A DNA stretch of 7,029 bases from Thermoplasmatales archaeon ex4484_36 (GTDB lineage Archaea > Thermoplasmatota > Penumbrarchaeia > Penumbrarchaeales > EX4484-36), in NCBI GenBank assembly GCA_002254765.1, contig NJDV01000020.1, forward strand, positions 1 through 7,029. Direction: 5' to 3'. Both the position numbers and the translations under genes were made by a program. This document shows positions 1-6,360 of the stretch, one piece after another; the stretch's first letter is position 1, and each line of letters starts with the position of its first letter. Below the pieces are notes generated by a model. That model was not told the DNA's origin and did not search any database. It saw only the letters and a list, made by a program, of their open reading frames with translations.

Positions 1-83
1 TGACCTCGAACATAAATTGAAATAACGTCACTATATTATGAAATTCTGTGGAGAATAGGCCCATTCTTCCGTCAATGGGTGGT

Positions 84-96
84 AAACCTTTTTATA
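84..96 (+). promoter_or_regulatory. Distal archaeal BRE/TATA-like site
   Basis: AAACC (84-88) is joined directly to TTTTTATA (89-96), the same layout as two other promoter-like sites in this window. With the usual archaeal spacing of about 25 bases, transcription would start near 117-120. That is about 80 bases before the first start codon at 197, so the transcript would include the palindrome at 131-149. It could be an alternative distal promoter of the 197-1270 gene or the promoter of a short RNA. Seen: the motif. Inferred: that it is used. Confidence 0.35.
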
Positions 97-130
97 CAAC
101 TTGAGTATTGAACCGATGTGTTGATGGGTT

Positions 131-149
131 CCTCCAGTGTCACTGGCGG
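131..149. promoter_or_regulatory. 19-bp imperfect palindrome, candidate operator
   Basis: The sequence CCTCCAGTGTCACTGGCGG is a dyad centred on T140. CCAGTG pairs with CACTGG, and the outer CC pairs with GG across one mismatch (T133 against C147). It ends two bases before the BRE-like AAACC of the proximal promoter and lies downstream of the distal one. That suits the binding site of a dimeric regulator of the gene at 197. If transcribed from the distal site it could instead fold as a hairpin, although the one-base loop of the perfect core makes a protein-binding dyad more natural. Confidence 0.4.
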
Positions 150-151
150 GG

Positions 152-164
152 AAACCATTAAATA
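152..164 (+). promoter_or_regulatory. Proximal archaeal promoter of the 197-1270 gene
   Basis: AAACC (152-156) followed at once by ATTAAATA (157-164) matches the archaeal BRE plus TATA-box layout. A start of transcription about 25 bases downstream of the box centre falls near 185. This leaves a short leader of about ten bases that holds GAGGG (186-190) as ribosome binding site, six bases before the ATG at 197. Confidence 0.6.
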
Positions 165-196
165 GAAACAGATAAATGAGCTCTTGAGGGTTCTGT

Positions 197-1270
197 ATGA
201 AAAGAAAGAACAGTTTTAAGGTCCCAGCAGAGGTCCTCAAAAAGAACGTCATGCGGGAGGACATAAGAAACCTAAACGCTGAATTCCAGAAGATGGGAGG
301 TGTGGTACAGTACCGCTCCACCAGAAAGGGTGGGGTTTTTCTCCTCTCCCATCCGGATCCCGAATACCTTCAGAACTTTCGGGTGAGGCTCCTCTACGCC
401 CTGGACATCCTCCCGAAAAAGGAGCTCACTGAGGAGCTAAAGCGAAAGCTGGTAGGGGAGGGGGAGATAAAGAGGAAGCCTGAAGCTGTTGAGAAGAAGG
501 CTGAGAAGCCTCCTCAAGAGAGGGCACCTGAAAGGGTGGTAGAGAGGAGGAGGCCGGAGGAGCCAGAGAGGGTTGTGAAGAGGGTCGAGAGGAAACACTA
601 CGTTCCTCCTGAGGTCATGCCCTACTATGAGCACGTGAAGGACTCCATAATGAAGGGGGCGGTGGATGATGGGGATATTATCCGAATGGCCTATGAGAAG
701 AATTACGATGAGGAGTGGATAAGAGTTCTCAAAAGGCTCCTTTGGAATAACAAATGCATAGCTCCTCCAGAGGAGTGTCCTCATAGAAAGAAGAAGATGC
801 GCCTGGAGGACATGATGAAGATGTGCTTTGACAAGGGAGAGAAGTGCGATTACATGCAATCATATTTCAGCGATCTTTACCCCCAGTGGAGAGAGAACCT
901 GGATAGGATGTTCGGGGAGTTCAAGGACAAAAGGGTTGAGGTTATTGGTAAGATTTCGGAGGTCTACCCGATAGAGAGAGGGAAAGAGAGCCACTTCAAA
1001 ATGCTGATCTATGACACTCTGGTGCGTCCAGCTAAGAAAAAGGGATCATATAAAAAGACCAGAAAGCTCTGGATTAGAGTACCTTTTAGGGATTTCGCCG
1101 TCTTCTCCCGCCCCCGCCCCTTCCACATCGGGGACATAATTAGGTTCACGGGGAAGATGATATTGCATGGCTATTTCCACGATTATTGGGTAATAAACCT
1201 GGATAGCATGGATGTGATAGAGGAGAGGGGAGAGGAGGAGATAGCGGTTCCTGCTAAGAGAGGAGGGTGA
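197..1270 (+). CDS. Unknown protein, four-Cys centre, OB-like C-terminus
   Basis: I do not recognise this 357-residue protein. Residues 1-80 form a compact basic N-terminal part. Residues 86-133 are a low-complexity linker rich in E, K, R, P and V, likely disordered. Residues 134-235 hold the only four cysteines (C187, C194, C210, C217), spaced C-x6-C-x15-C-x6-C, with H196 nearby; this could bind zinc or an Fe-S cluster. Residues 243-345 alternate short hydrophobic strands with a basic loop (about 278-290) and look like a possible OB fold, hinting at nucleic-acid binding; that is inference from pattern only. There is no signal peptide or membrane segment. The ATG is supported by GAGGG six bases upstream and a promoter at 152-164. 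The gene stands alone on its strand, and its end overlaps the convergent membrane-protein gene by 17 bp. The coding reality is clear; the function is open. Confidence 0.85.
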   Translation: MKRKNSFKVPAEVLKKNVMREDIRNLNAEFQKMGGVVQYRSTRKGGVFLLSHPDPEYLQNFRVRLLYALDILPKKELTEELKRKLVGEGEIKRKPEAVEKKAEKPPQERAPERVVERRRPEEPERVVKRVERKHYVPPEVMPYYEHVKDSIMKGAVDDGDIIRMAYEKNYDEEWIRVLKRLLWNNKCIAPPEECPHRKKKMRLEDMMKMCFDKGEKCDYMQSYFSDLYPQWRENLDRMFGEFKDKRVEVIGKISEVYPIERGKESHFKMLIYDTLVRPAKKKGSYKKTRKLWIRVPFRDFAVFSRPRPFHIGDIIRFTGKMILHGYFHDYWVINLDSMDVIEERGEEEIAVPAKRGG

Positions 1271-1715
1271 GGTCCACATAATGCATGCTGACCCCCCTCA
1301 CCACGGCCACTTTATGTTCCAACCTTATCTTCCACTCTCCCTCCTGAAGATTAAGGGGTGAGAATCCGCCCTCAGAGGTTGTCATGGGAACATTAGGCTC
1401 CGTTACAAGGAACTTCTCTGGCTCTCCCACCAGCTTGACCCTGATGACGGGGAGGTATTTTCTCTCCTCTTCAAAGTCTCCCCCTATGGCTATTCTCTCA
1501 ACGCTCACCACCCCCGGGGACCTTACGCTTAACGTGACAACTCTTACGCTTCCCACACCAACCCTATAGACAGTCTGGGCGGCAGTGATGAACTGGTTGA
1601 GTTCTCCCTCAAGGTAGGAGAGGGTGCTCTCCTCGGAGTAGCCTCTTAGGGCATCTGCGATGTAAGGCAGGGTCGAGGAGAGAACGACAGCGACTATAAG
1701 GATCTTAAGCGGCAT
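1254..1715 (-). CDS. Small membrane-anchored protein, pilin-like
   Basis: The protein has 153 residues if started at the ATG at 1715. It opens with MPLK and then a hydrophobic segment of about 20 residues (ILIVAVVLSSTLPYIADAL). The rest is a predicted extracytoplasmic beta-rich domain with no cysteine. The segment of an acidic helix, then AAQTVYRVGVGS and alternating V/I strands resembles archaeal class III signal-peptide or pilin-like proteins. I see no clear prepilin peptidase site, so this is tentative. Other starts are GTG at 1724 (GGTG six bases upstream) and GTG at 1733; the ATG has GGAGG only two bases away. It lies about 50 bases after the DUF763 stop on the same strand, so the two are probably cotranscribed. 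Its last 17 bp overlap the convergent 197-1270 gene. Function unknown. Confidence 0.7.
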   Translation of the reverse strand: MPLKILIVAVVLSSTLPYIADALRGYSEESTLSYLEGELNQFITAAQTVYRVGVGSVRVVTLSVRSPGVVSVERIAIGGDFEEERKYLPVIRVKLVGEPEKFLVTEPNVPMTTSEGGFSPLNLQEGEWKIRLEHKVAVVRGVSMHYVDLTLLS

Positions 1716-1762
1716 CTCCTCCACTTGTCTCACCCCGGGGGAGGTATTCCCGGTCTGACTGA

Positions 1763-2905
1763 TTAACTTTTCCCCCTCTCGAACTCCGCCAACCTGCGAA
1801 GGGCCGCCAGCTTCTCCTTTCTTCCGACCCTAGCCTCCTCAACCGCTCTTCTCAAGGCACTTATCGTTCTGTCGTACGTCCTGCGGTCTACAGGATAGGG
1901 AACGCCGTCCTTCCCGCCCACAGCGAAGGAGTACTTTATAGGGTCCCTCCATGAGGGGGGTTCACCGTATATCAGCTGAGCGGTCAGAGATAAGGACCTC
2001 AGGAGGGATGGTCCCACCCCCTTCTCTTCCAGCACATCGTCTAGTTTCTCGGGTTGCTTCTCATAGAGCCTCTTCACAGCCTCCCAGTCTATGTGGAAGG
2101 GCATTGAGAGGTAAAAGGGGGGTAGGGGGTTCAGCGTTGGCTTGAGGCCCTCCTCGAAGAACTCCAGTGTGCTCTGGCCTCCCCGGGAGAGGTTTTGGAG
2201 CCTTCTTATAAGTACCTCTCCCTCTCTCACCTCCTTCGGCCCCTCTCTTATGAGGTCCAGTAGCACTTTTTTGTGGGCGGCAGACTCCCTAGCGGTGAGA
2301 TTCAGTACCCAAACCTGCCTCCCGTCCCCCAGTATGGCGGTGTGGGGTTCAGTGGTGAAGTCTCTGAGCTTCTGGGAGATCCAGTGGTACCTTCTGGCCA
2401 TCCTCTTAGCCTCATTCATTCCCTGCTGGACCACTGCCCAGTGGCCCTTATCGTCCACGAAGAAGGTGTGGTGGTAGAGCCTATAGCCGTCCTGAACCGC
2501 CGCTGTGTCCACCTTGGCGGTGAGCCTGCTAGCCCTCTTGAGCTCCTCGGGGCTAGCATCAAGCAGACCCCTCTCAATTAGGGCTTCTATCTGTTCAGGT
2601 ACCTTCCTTGACCTCCCCCCCTTCCCTCCAAGGACGGCCACTCCGTGTTCCTCCATGGTGAGCGCCTCCGCAAGAGCCCCGCACGTAACTGTGGTGGTCC
2701 CGGAGGAGTGCCAGTCGAAGCCGAGAAGCATGGAGAGGGCCTGGAACCAGAATGGATCGGAGAGCCTGAGGAGCACCTCCTCTGGAGAGAACTCATCAGA
2801 GAGCACTCTAAATATCTCCCTTGAGAGATCTACCATCCTGCGGAAGAGCCACGGCGGTGCCCTTCCCGGGTGGAGGGGTAACTCTGCAACTGCCGTTCTG
2901 CGCAC
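1763..2905 (-). CDS. DUF763 family protein
   Basis: This 380-residue protein matches my memory of the DUF763 family in length and in its conserved blocks. These are the N-terminal RRTAVAELPLHPGRAPPWL, DWHSSGTTT (64-72), the glycine-rich GGKGGRSRK (93-101), YHHTFF (144-149) followed by AVVQQGMN, RRYHW (171-175), and a C-terminal PYPVDRRTYD (336-345). The family is common in archaea and some thermophilic bacteria and has no established function that I know of. It appears cytoplasmic: there is no signal peptide or membrane helix. GVGPSLLRSLSLTAQLIYG (296-314) could form a helix-hairpin-helix-like turn, suggesting nucleic-acid contact, but that is inference. It starts with GTG at 2905, close behind a strong A/T box, so the message is probably nearly leaderless. 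It is divergent from the dehydrogenase operon and followed by the membrane-protein gene. Confidence 0.88.
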   Translation of the reverse strand: MRRTAVAELPLHPGRAPPWLFRRMVDLSREIFRVLSDEFSPEEVLLRLSDPFWFQALSMLLGFDWHSSGTTTVTCGALAEALTMEEHGVAVLGGKGGRSRKVPEQIEALIERGLLDASPEELKRASRLTAKVDTAAVQDGYRLYHHTFFVDDKGHWAVVQQGMNEAKRMARRYHWISQKLRDFTTEPHTAILGDGRQVWVLNLTARESAAHKKVLLDLIREGPKEVREGEVLIRRLQNLSRGGQSTLEFFEEGLKPTLNPLPPFYLSMPFHIDWEAVKRLYEKQPEKLDDVLEEKGVGPSLLRSLSLTAQLIYGEPPSWRDPIKYSFAVGGKDGVPYPVDRRTYDRTISALRRAVEEARVGRKEKLAALRRLAEFERGKS

Positions 2906-2928
2906 GGCTCTTCAAACCCTCACTGGGA

Positions 2929-2941
2929 TATTTAAAGGTTT
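2929..2941 (-). promoter_or_regulatory. Archaeal promoter of the DUF763 gene
   Basis: Read on the - strand, AAACC (2941-2937) runs straight into TTTAAATA (2936-2929), a near-ideal archaeal BRE/TATA pair. Start of transcription about 25 bases on is near 2907, one or two bases before the GTG start at 2905. The DUF763 message would therefore be leaderless or almost so, which fits the lack of a properly spaced ribosome binding site. Confidence 0.65.
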
Positions 2942-2968
2942 TTTGAGGGGGTGGGCGGTGGTGTTCTG

Positions 2969-2981
2969 AAAAGATTAAAAT
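2969..2981 (+). promoter_or_regulatory. Candidate promoter of the dehydrogenase operon
   Basis: AAAAG (2969-2973) followed by ATTAAAAT (2974-2981) is a weaker BRE/TATA-like pair. It predicts a start near 3003 and a leader of about eleven bases. GGTG at 3005-3008 then sits five bases before the ATG at 3014 as a short ribosome binding site. No operator dyad is evident beside it. Confidence 0.45.
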
Positions 2982-3013
2982 CACATGTTCAGTATTCCCC
3001 CCACGGTGTGCCT

Positions 3014-4441
3014 ATGAGAATTGAACGCCATCCCATTCTCACCTTTCGGCGGGGCAGGAGGGTGAAGTTTTTTTTCAACGGCCGGGAGGTGGAGGCCCGG
3101 GAGGGAGAGACCATTGCCATGGCCCTCTACGCCGCAGGGATAAGAGACCTTTCAAAGAGCCAGAAGTTCCACAGACCCCGGGGACTTTTCTGTGCCATAG
3201 GAAAATGCTCCTCCTGCCTCCTCACAGTGGACGGGATACCCAACGTCAGGACGTGCATAATACCTGTGAAGGAGGGCATGAGGGTTGAGGCATCCGAGGG
3301 CAACCCCCGTCTGGCGGATAACGTCCCTCCCCCCAAAAAGTTCATGGAACCGGAAACTCACAGAACGGACCTTCTTGTTATAGGCGGGGGCCCGGCGGGG
3401 CTTCAGGCTGCCATACATGCCGCGGATATGGGGGCGAGGGTGACTGTTCTTGATGAGGCCCCTATGTTGGGCGGACAGCTGGTGAAACAGACCCATAAAT
3501 TCTTCGGAAAAAGACAGCTCCACGCTGGTGTGAGAGGGATAAAGATAGCCGAAATGCTCATTGAGGAGGTCCGCCGCAGGGGGATAGAAATCTTCAGTAG
3601 GACCTCTGCCGTAGGGCTCTTTCCCTCGGGGGAGGAGAAGGTGGTGGACGCCGTGGAGGCGGAGAGGTATCTGCACCGCTTCACCGCCAGGGCGGTTCTG
3701 GTAGCCACGGGTGCCATGGAGAGGTATCTGCCCTTCCCCGGGGCAGACCTTCCCGGGGTCTACGGAGCGGGAGCTGTTCAGACCCTAATGAACACCTACG
3801 GCATCCTTCCCGGGGAGAGGGTTCTCATTGTGGGGGCAGGAAATGTGGGTCTCATCCTCGCCTATCAGCTCATGCAGGCGGGAGTGAAGGTCCCCGCCGT
3901 GGTGGAGGCTCTTCCCCGAGTAGGGGGTTACTTCGTACATGCGGCGAAGATAAGAAGACAAGGAGTACCTATTCTCACTCGCCATACCATTGTTCGGGCC
4001 GCGGGTTCGGGAAGGGTGGAGCAAGCCACTGTGGCAGAGCTTGACGAGAGGTGGAGCGTGATTGAGGGGACGGAGAAAACCTATGATGTGGATGTAGTGG
4101 CTCTCTCTGTGGGCCTGCGACCATCCGTGGAGCTCCTTCAGCAGGCGGGTTGCTCAATGAGGTTCGTCAGGGAGCTTGCGGGGCTTGTACCTTTGAGGGA
4201 CAGGAACATGCAGACTACCGTAGAGGGGATTTACGTGGCTGGGGACGCCTCCGGGATTGAGGAGGCCACCACCGCCATGCTTGAAGGAACGATAGCGGGC
4301 ATCTCTGCGGGCTTTTACTTGGGGCACGGGGATGAGAAGTGGCAGGAGAGGCTTGAGAGAGCAAGAGCGGAGCTAGAAGAGTTCCGCGACGGACCCATTG
4401 GAAGAGAAGTGAAGAAGGGAATCGAGAGGGTGCTCATATGA
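3014..4441 (+). CDS. Proline dehydrogenase-like alpha subunit, FAD/[2Fe-2S]
   Basis: This 475-residue flavoprotein is an electron-transfer subunit of the archaeal dye-linked L-proline dehydrogenase, HCN synthase and sarcosine oxidase alpha families. Residues 15-95 are a ferredoxin-like domain with C60-x4-C65-x2-C68-x12-C81, the pattern of a [2Fe-2S] cluster. Residues 119-148 hold the FAD Rossmann motif GGGPAG (124-129), ending in VTVLDE. A second nucleotide-binding motif, GAGNVG (274-279), lies within an inserted domain. ATGAMERYLPFPG (231-243) and GIYVAGDASG (405-414) are typical of the two-dinucleotide-domain oxidoreductase fold. It is cytoplasmic. As I recall, the Pyrococcus PDH1 alpha subunit lacks these cysteines and carries a BFD-like domain at its C-terminus; here that domain is a separate gene at 4934. 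The start is set by GGTG five bases upstream. The stop overlaps the next ATG. Family assignment is firm; partner and substrate are inferred from the operon. Confidence 0.88.
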   Translation: MRIERHPILTFRRGRRVKFFFNGREVEAREGETIAMALYAAGIRDLSKSQKFHRPRGLFCAIGKCSSCLLTVDGIPNVRTCIIPVKEGMRVEASEGNPRLADNVPPPKKFMEPETHRTDLLVIGGGPAGLQAAIHAADMGARVTVLDEAPMLGGQLVKQTHKFFGKRQLHAGVRGIKIAEMLIEEVRRRGIEIFSRTSAVGLFPSGEEKVVDAVEAERYLHRFTARAVLVATGAMERYLPFPGADLPGVYGAGAVQTLMNTYGILPGERVLIVGAGNVGLILAYQLMQAGVKVPAVVEALPRVGGYFVHAAKIRRQGVPILTRHTIVRAAGSGRVEQATVAELDERWSVIEGTEKTYDVDVVALSVGLRPSVELLQQAGCSMRFVRELAGLVPLRDRNMQTTVEGIYVAGDASGIEEATTAMLEGTIAGISAGFYLGHGDEKWQERLERARAELEEFRDGPIGREVKKGIERVLI

Positions 4442-4941
4442 GCGAGGAATGGATGAGCAGGGGATACATTACGCTTGAGGAGCTTGATGGGGTCCATCCT
4501 CTCCCCGGTAGGGAGCGGCTCATGGAGGGACCTGTAGCCATACCCGAGTGCCCCCAGGAAATACCCTGCACTCCGTGTAGGGAGATCTGCCCTACCGGGG
4601 CTATAACCATGGAGAGGGTGAATGACCCCCCGAGGGTGGACTACTCCAAATGCATAGGATGCTCTCTTTGTGTACAGATCTGCCCTGGACTCGCCTTCTT
4701 TATGGTGCATCTGAAAGAGGGGAAGGCGCGGGTGACCATGCCCTATGAATATCTTCCGCTTCCCCGGCGCGGGGAGAGGGTACGACTGCTGGACAGAAAA
4801 GGGGAGGTGGTGGGAGAGGGGGTTGTGGTTATGGTGATGACCAGGGAGAGGAGCAGAGGAGACACGGCGGTTCTGACCGTTGAGATGGCAGAGGAGCTTG
4901 CGATGGTGGTCAGGGCTGTGGAGGTGATGGGCGATGAGTGA
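4438..4941 (+). CDS. Ferredoxin-like subunit, two [4Fe-4S] clusters (gamma)
   Basis: This 167-residue protein carries exactly eight cysteines. The second set is canonical, C72-x2-C75-x2-C78-x3-C82-P. The first is C38-x5-C44-x2-C47-x3-C51-P, with its leading cysteine set three residues further away than usual. Two cubane clusters are expected. Residues 95-167 form a further beta-rich domain with a closing helix that I cannot assign, perhaps for docking. Its place between alpha and the BFD-like gene, and its size of about 18 kDa, fit the gamma subunit of an alpha-beta-gamma-delta proline dehydrogenase complex. It would relay electrons between the flavins and an outside acceptor. The ATG overlaps the alpha stop (ATGA), with GAGAGGG about seven bases upstream, so translation is probably coupled. 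Confidence 0.85.
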   Translation: MSEEWMSRGYITLEELDGVHPLPGRERLMEGPVAIPECPQEIPCTPCREICPTGAITMERVNDPPRVDYSKCIGCSLCVQICPGLAFFMVHLKEGKARVTMPYEYLPLPRRGERVRLLDRKGEVVGEGVVVMVMTRERSRGDTAVLTVEMAEELAMVVRAVEVMGDE

Positions 4942-5212
4942 GGAACCTGTGATCATCTGCAGGTGCAACGATGTCACCGAAGAGGAGATCGTGGCGCTCA
5001 TCGAGGAGGGCATAACGGACATAGAGGTCATAAAGAGGCTTACAAGGATCGGCATGGGGCCCTGTCAGGGCAGGACCTGCATACCGCTGGTCCAGTCCAT
5101 TATCGCAAGAAGGACCGGGAAGCCTATGGAGGAGATTTCGTCCCCCACCTCCCGCCACCCGGTAAAGCCGGTGAGGATGGGGGTGTTTGCTGGAGAGGAG
5201 GTGGAAGAATGA
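4934..5212 (+). CDS. BFD-like [2Fe-2S] small subunit (delta)
   Basis: This 92-residue protein is a bacterioferritin-associated-ferredoxin-like domain. The cluster ligands are C9-x-C11 and C44-x4-C49, with a helical segment of about 32 residues between them, as in Fer2_BFD proteins. GMGPCQGRTC is the signature loop. The same domain closes the alpha subunit in two-subunit Pyrococcus proline dehydrogenase (from memory) and the NAD(P)/FAD subunits of related oxidases. Here it stands alone, matching the delta subunit of four-subunit enzymes. The C-terminal 30 residues are an extended tail after the cluster domain. It overlaps the ferredoxin gene by 8 bp and has an excellent ribosome binding site, GAGGTG at 4921-4926. 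Its stop overlaps the beta start. It probably carries one electron at a time between flavins within the complex. Confidence 0.85.
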   Translation: MSEEPVIICRCNDVTEEEIVALIEEGITDIEVIKRLTRIGMGPCQGRTCIPLVQSIIARRTGKPMEEISSPTSRHPVKPVRMGVFAGEEVEE

Positions 5213-6345
5213 AGGAGAGGGTTGTGATAGTGGGAGGGGGGATAATGGGCCTTGCCACGGCCTACCACCTGGCCCGACTTGGAGCAGAGAACGTCACCGT
5301 TCTTGAAAGGAGGTTTGCCGGCTACGGAGCAACATTCAGGACGGGAACGGGAATCAGAGAGTCCTTTGGGGATGAGACGAACATCTGGATGATGAGGGAG
5401 AGCATAAAGATGTGGAAGGCCCTGGAGGAGGAGCTTGGGCACCCGACGGAGTACAGGCAGACCGGCTACATGTTCCTTCTGCACACAGAGGAGGAGATGG
5501 AGAGCTTCCGGAGGAACGTCAGCCTTCAGAACTCCCTCTCTGTCCCATCCAGGATAATCTCCCCCGAGGAGGCCAAAGAGATCGTGCCCCCCCTCAATAT
5601 CGAGGACGTTCTGGGGGCAGCCTACAACCCGGAAGACGGCAAGGCCAACCCCTTCCTTGTCCTTCAGGGATATAAGAAGGCCTCTCTAAAGATGGGGGTC
5701 AAAATACACGAGTACAGCCCTGTGGAAGGAATAGTGGAAAGAGGGGGAAAGAGAGTTGTTAAGACTCCCCGGGGGGAATTCGAAGCGGACATCCTGATCA
5801 ACGCTGCTGGTGGCTGGTCGAAGCTTATAGACAGGATGGTAGCTGTCCCCTCTCACGTTGAGCCCTACAAACACCAGGCCATAAAGACCGAGGCATTGGA
5901 GAGGGGCCAGATAAACCCTATGGTGGTGTCCTTCAAACATGGGGGAGCCTACCTCACCCAAGACATCGCCGACGGGGGTGTCATTGGCGGTGTGGCTCTG
6001 GCAGAAGGACCCACCTTCGATATGAATCCCACCTTGGAGTACGCTATTGAGGTGAGCAGACATTTCACGTGGCTCATCCCCGCCCTCAAATATGTTCACA
6101 TAGTGAGGCAGTGGGCAGGCTTCTACGCTACTACACCGGATAAGAACCCCGTGATAGGCGAGGTCGCCCCCGGATATTACATAATTTCAGGTTTCAGCGG
6201 ACATGGGTTTATGATGTCCCCCATGGCCACTAAATCTCTGGCGGAACTAATAGTGGAAGGCGGGACATCTGCCCCCCTGGACTTCTACGATCCGCACCGT
6301 TTTGAAAGGGGTGAGTTCAGGGAGGCCGCCATCCAGATGGGCTAG
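5209..6345 (+). CDS. Proline dehydrogenase-like beta subunit, FAD oxidase fold
   Basis: This 378-residue FAD-dependent amine or imino acid dehydrogenase has the D-amino-acid-oxidase/sarcosine oxidase beta fold. The FAD motif is GGGIMG (9-14), ending in VTVLE (29-33). RTGTGIRESFGDE (44-56), QTGYMFLL (84-91), EPYKHQA (218-224), QWAGFYATTPD (301-311), GFSGHGFMM (328-336) and the C-terminal YDPHRFERGEF are close to the catalytic beta subunit of Pyrococcus/Thermococcus dye-linked L-proline dehydrogenase as I remember it. The likely reaction is L-proline to pyrroline-5-carboxylate, with FAD as first acceptor. Sarcosine, hydroxyproline or another N-substituted amino acid is possible. The true start is ATG 5209, with GGAGGTG at 5197-5203 and an ATGA overlap with the delta stop. 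An upstream in-frame ATG at 4963 only reads through the delta gene in the wrong frame. There is no signal peptide. Confidence 0.9.
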   Translation: MKERVVIVGGGIMGLATAYHLARLGAENVTVLERRFAGYGATFRTGTGIRESFGDETNIWMMRESIKMWKALEEELGHPTEYRQTGYMFLLHTEEEMESFRRNVSLQNSLSVPSRIISPEEAKEIVPPLNIEDVLGAAYNPEDGKANPFLVLQGYKKASLKMGVKIHEYSPVEGIVERGGKRVVKTPRGEFEADILINAAGGWSKLIDRMVAVPSHVEPYKHQAIKTEALERGQINPMVVSFKHGGAYLTQDIADGGVIGGVALAEGPTFDMNPTLEYAIEVSRHFTWLIPALKYVHIVRQWAGFYATTPDKNPVIGEVAPGYYIISGFSGHGFMMSPMATKSLAELIVEGGTSAPLDFYDPHRFERGEFREAAIQMG

Positions 6346-6349
6346 AGCA

Positions 6350-6360
6350 TTATTTTGTCT
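6350..6360 (+). terminator. Possible T-rich terminator of the dehydrogenase operon
   Basis: TTATTTTGTCT directly follows the beta-subunit stop by four bases. Short T-rich tracts without a stem-loop can end archaeal transcripts. It overlaps the 3' end of the convergent sfsA, and it is the only T-rich stretch near the operon end. This is weak evidence from composition only. Confidence 0.25.

Larger units (their letters stand above)
2906..3013. other. Divergent intergenic promoter region
   Basis: These 108 bases separate the DUF763 gene from the dehydrogenase operon. They hold a strong A/T box pointing left and a weaker one pointing right. An in-frame GTG at 2951 could extend the alpha subunit by 21 residues, but it has G-rich sequence directly against it rather than a spaced ribosome binding site. 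The extension is also unlike the usual N-terminus of this family, so I treat it as non-coding. Confidence 0.6.

Noticed and set aside
60..96. Hairpin CCCATT/AATGGG followed by a T run as a terminator of an upstream gene
   Set aside because: The T run starts nine bases after the stem and fits better as part of the AAACC-TTTTTATA box. No gene end is visible upstream in the window.
31..321. 96-codon open frame on the - strand over the leader region
   Set aside because: It covers the promoter and start of the 197-1270 gene, has no ribosome binding site and its translation shows no protein-like pattern.
1733..1740. CCCCGGGG palindromes (also near 6957-6964 and inside the alpha gene)
   Set aside because: They occur at scattered coding and non-coding sites with no fixed context, as expected from local C/G-rich codon use.
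2951..3013. GTG start adding 21 residues to the alpha subunit
   Set aside because: There is no spaced ribosome binding site, and it overlaps the candidate promoter. ATG 3014 has GGTG at a proper distance.
4315..5055. Long 246-codon - strand frame opposite the alpha/gamma genes
   Set aside because: It is antisense to well-supported genes and its His/Pro/Ser-rich translation is a typical shadow of GC-biased coding sequence.
4963..5208. N-terminal extension of the beta subunit by 82 residues
   Set aside because: It is the delta gene read in the wrong frame, rich in G, H and R. The FAD motif sits at the usual distance from ATG 5209, which has GGAGGTG upstream.
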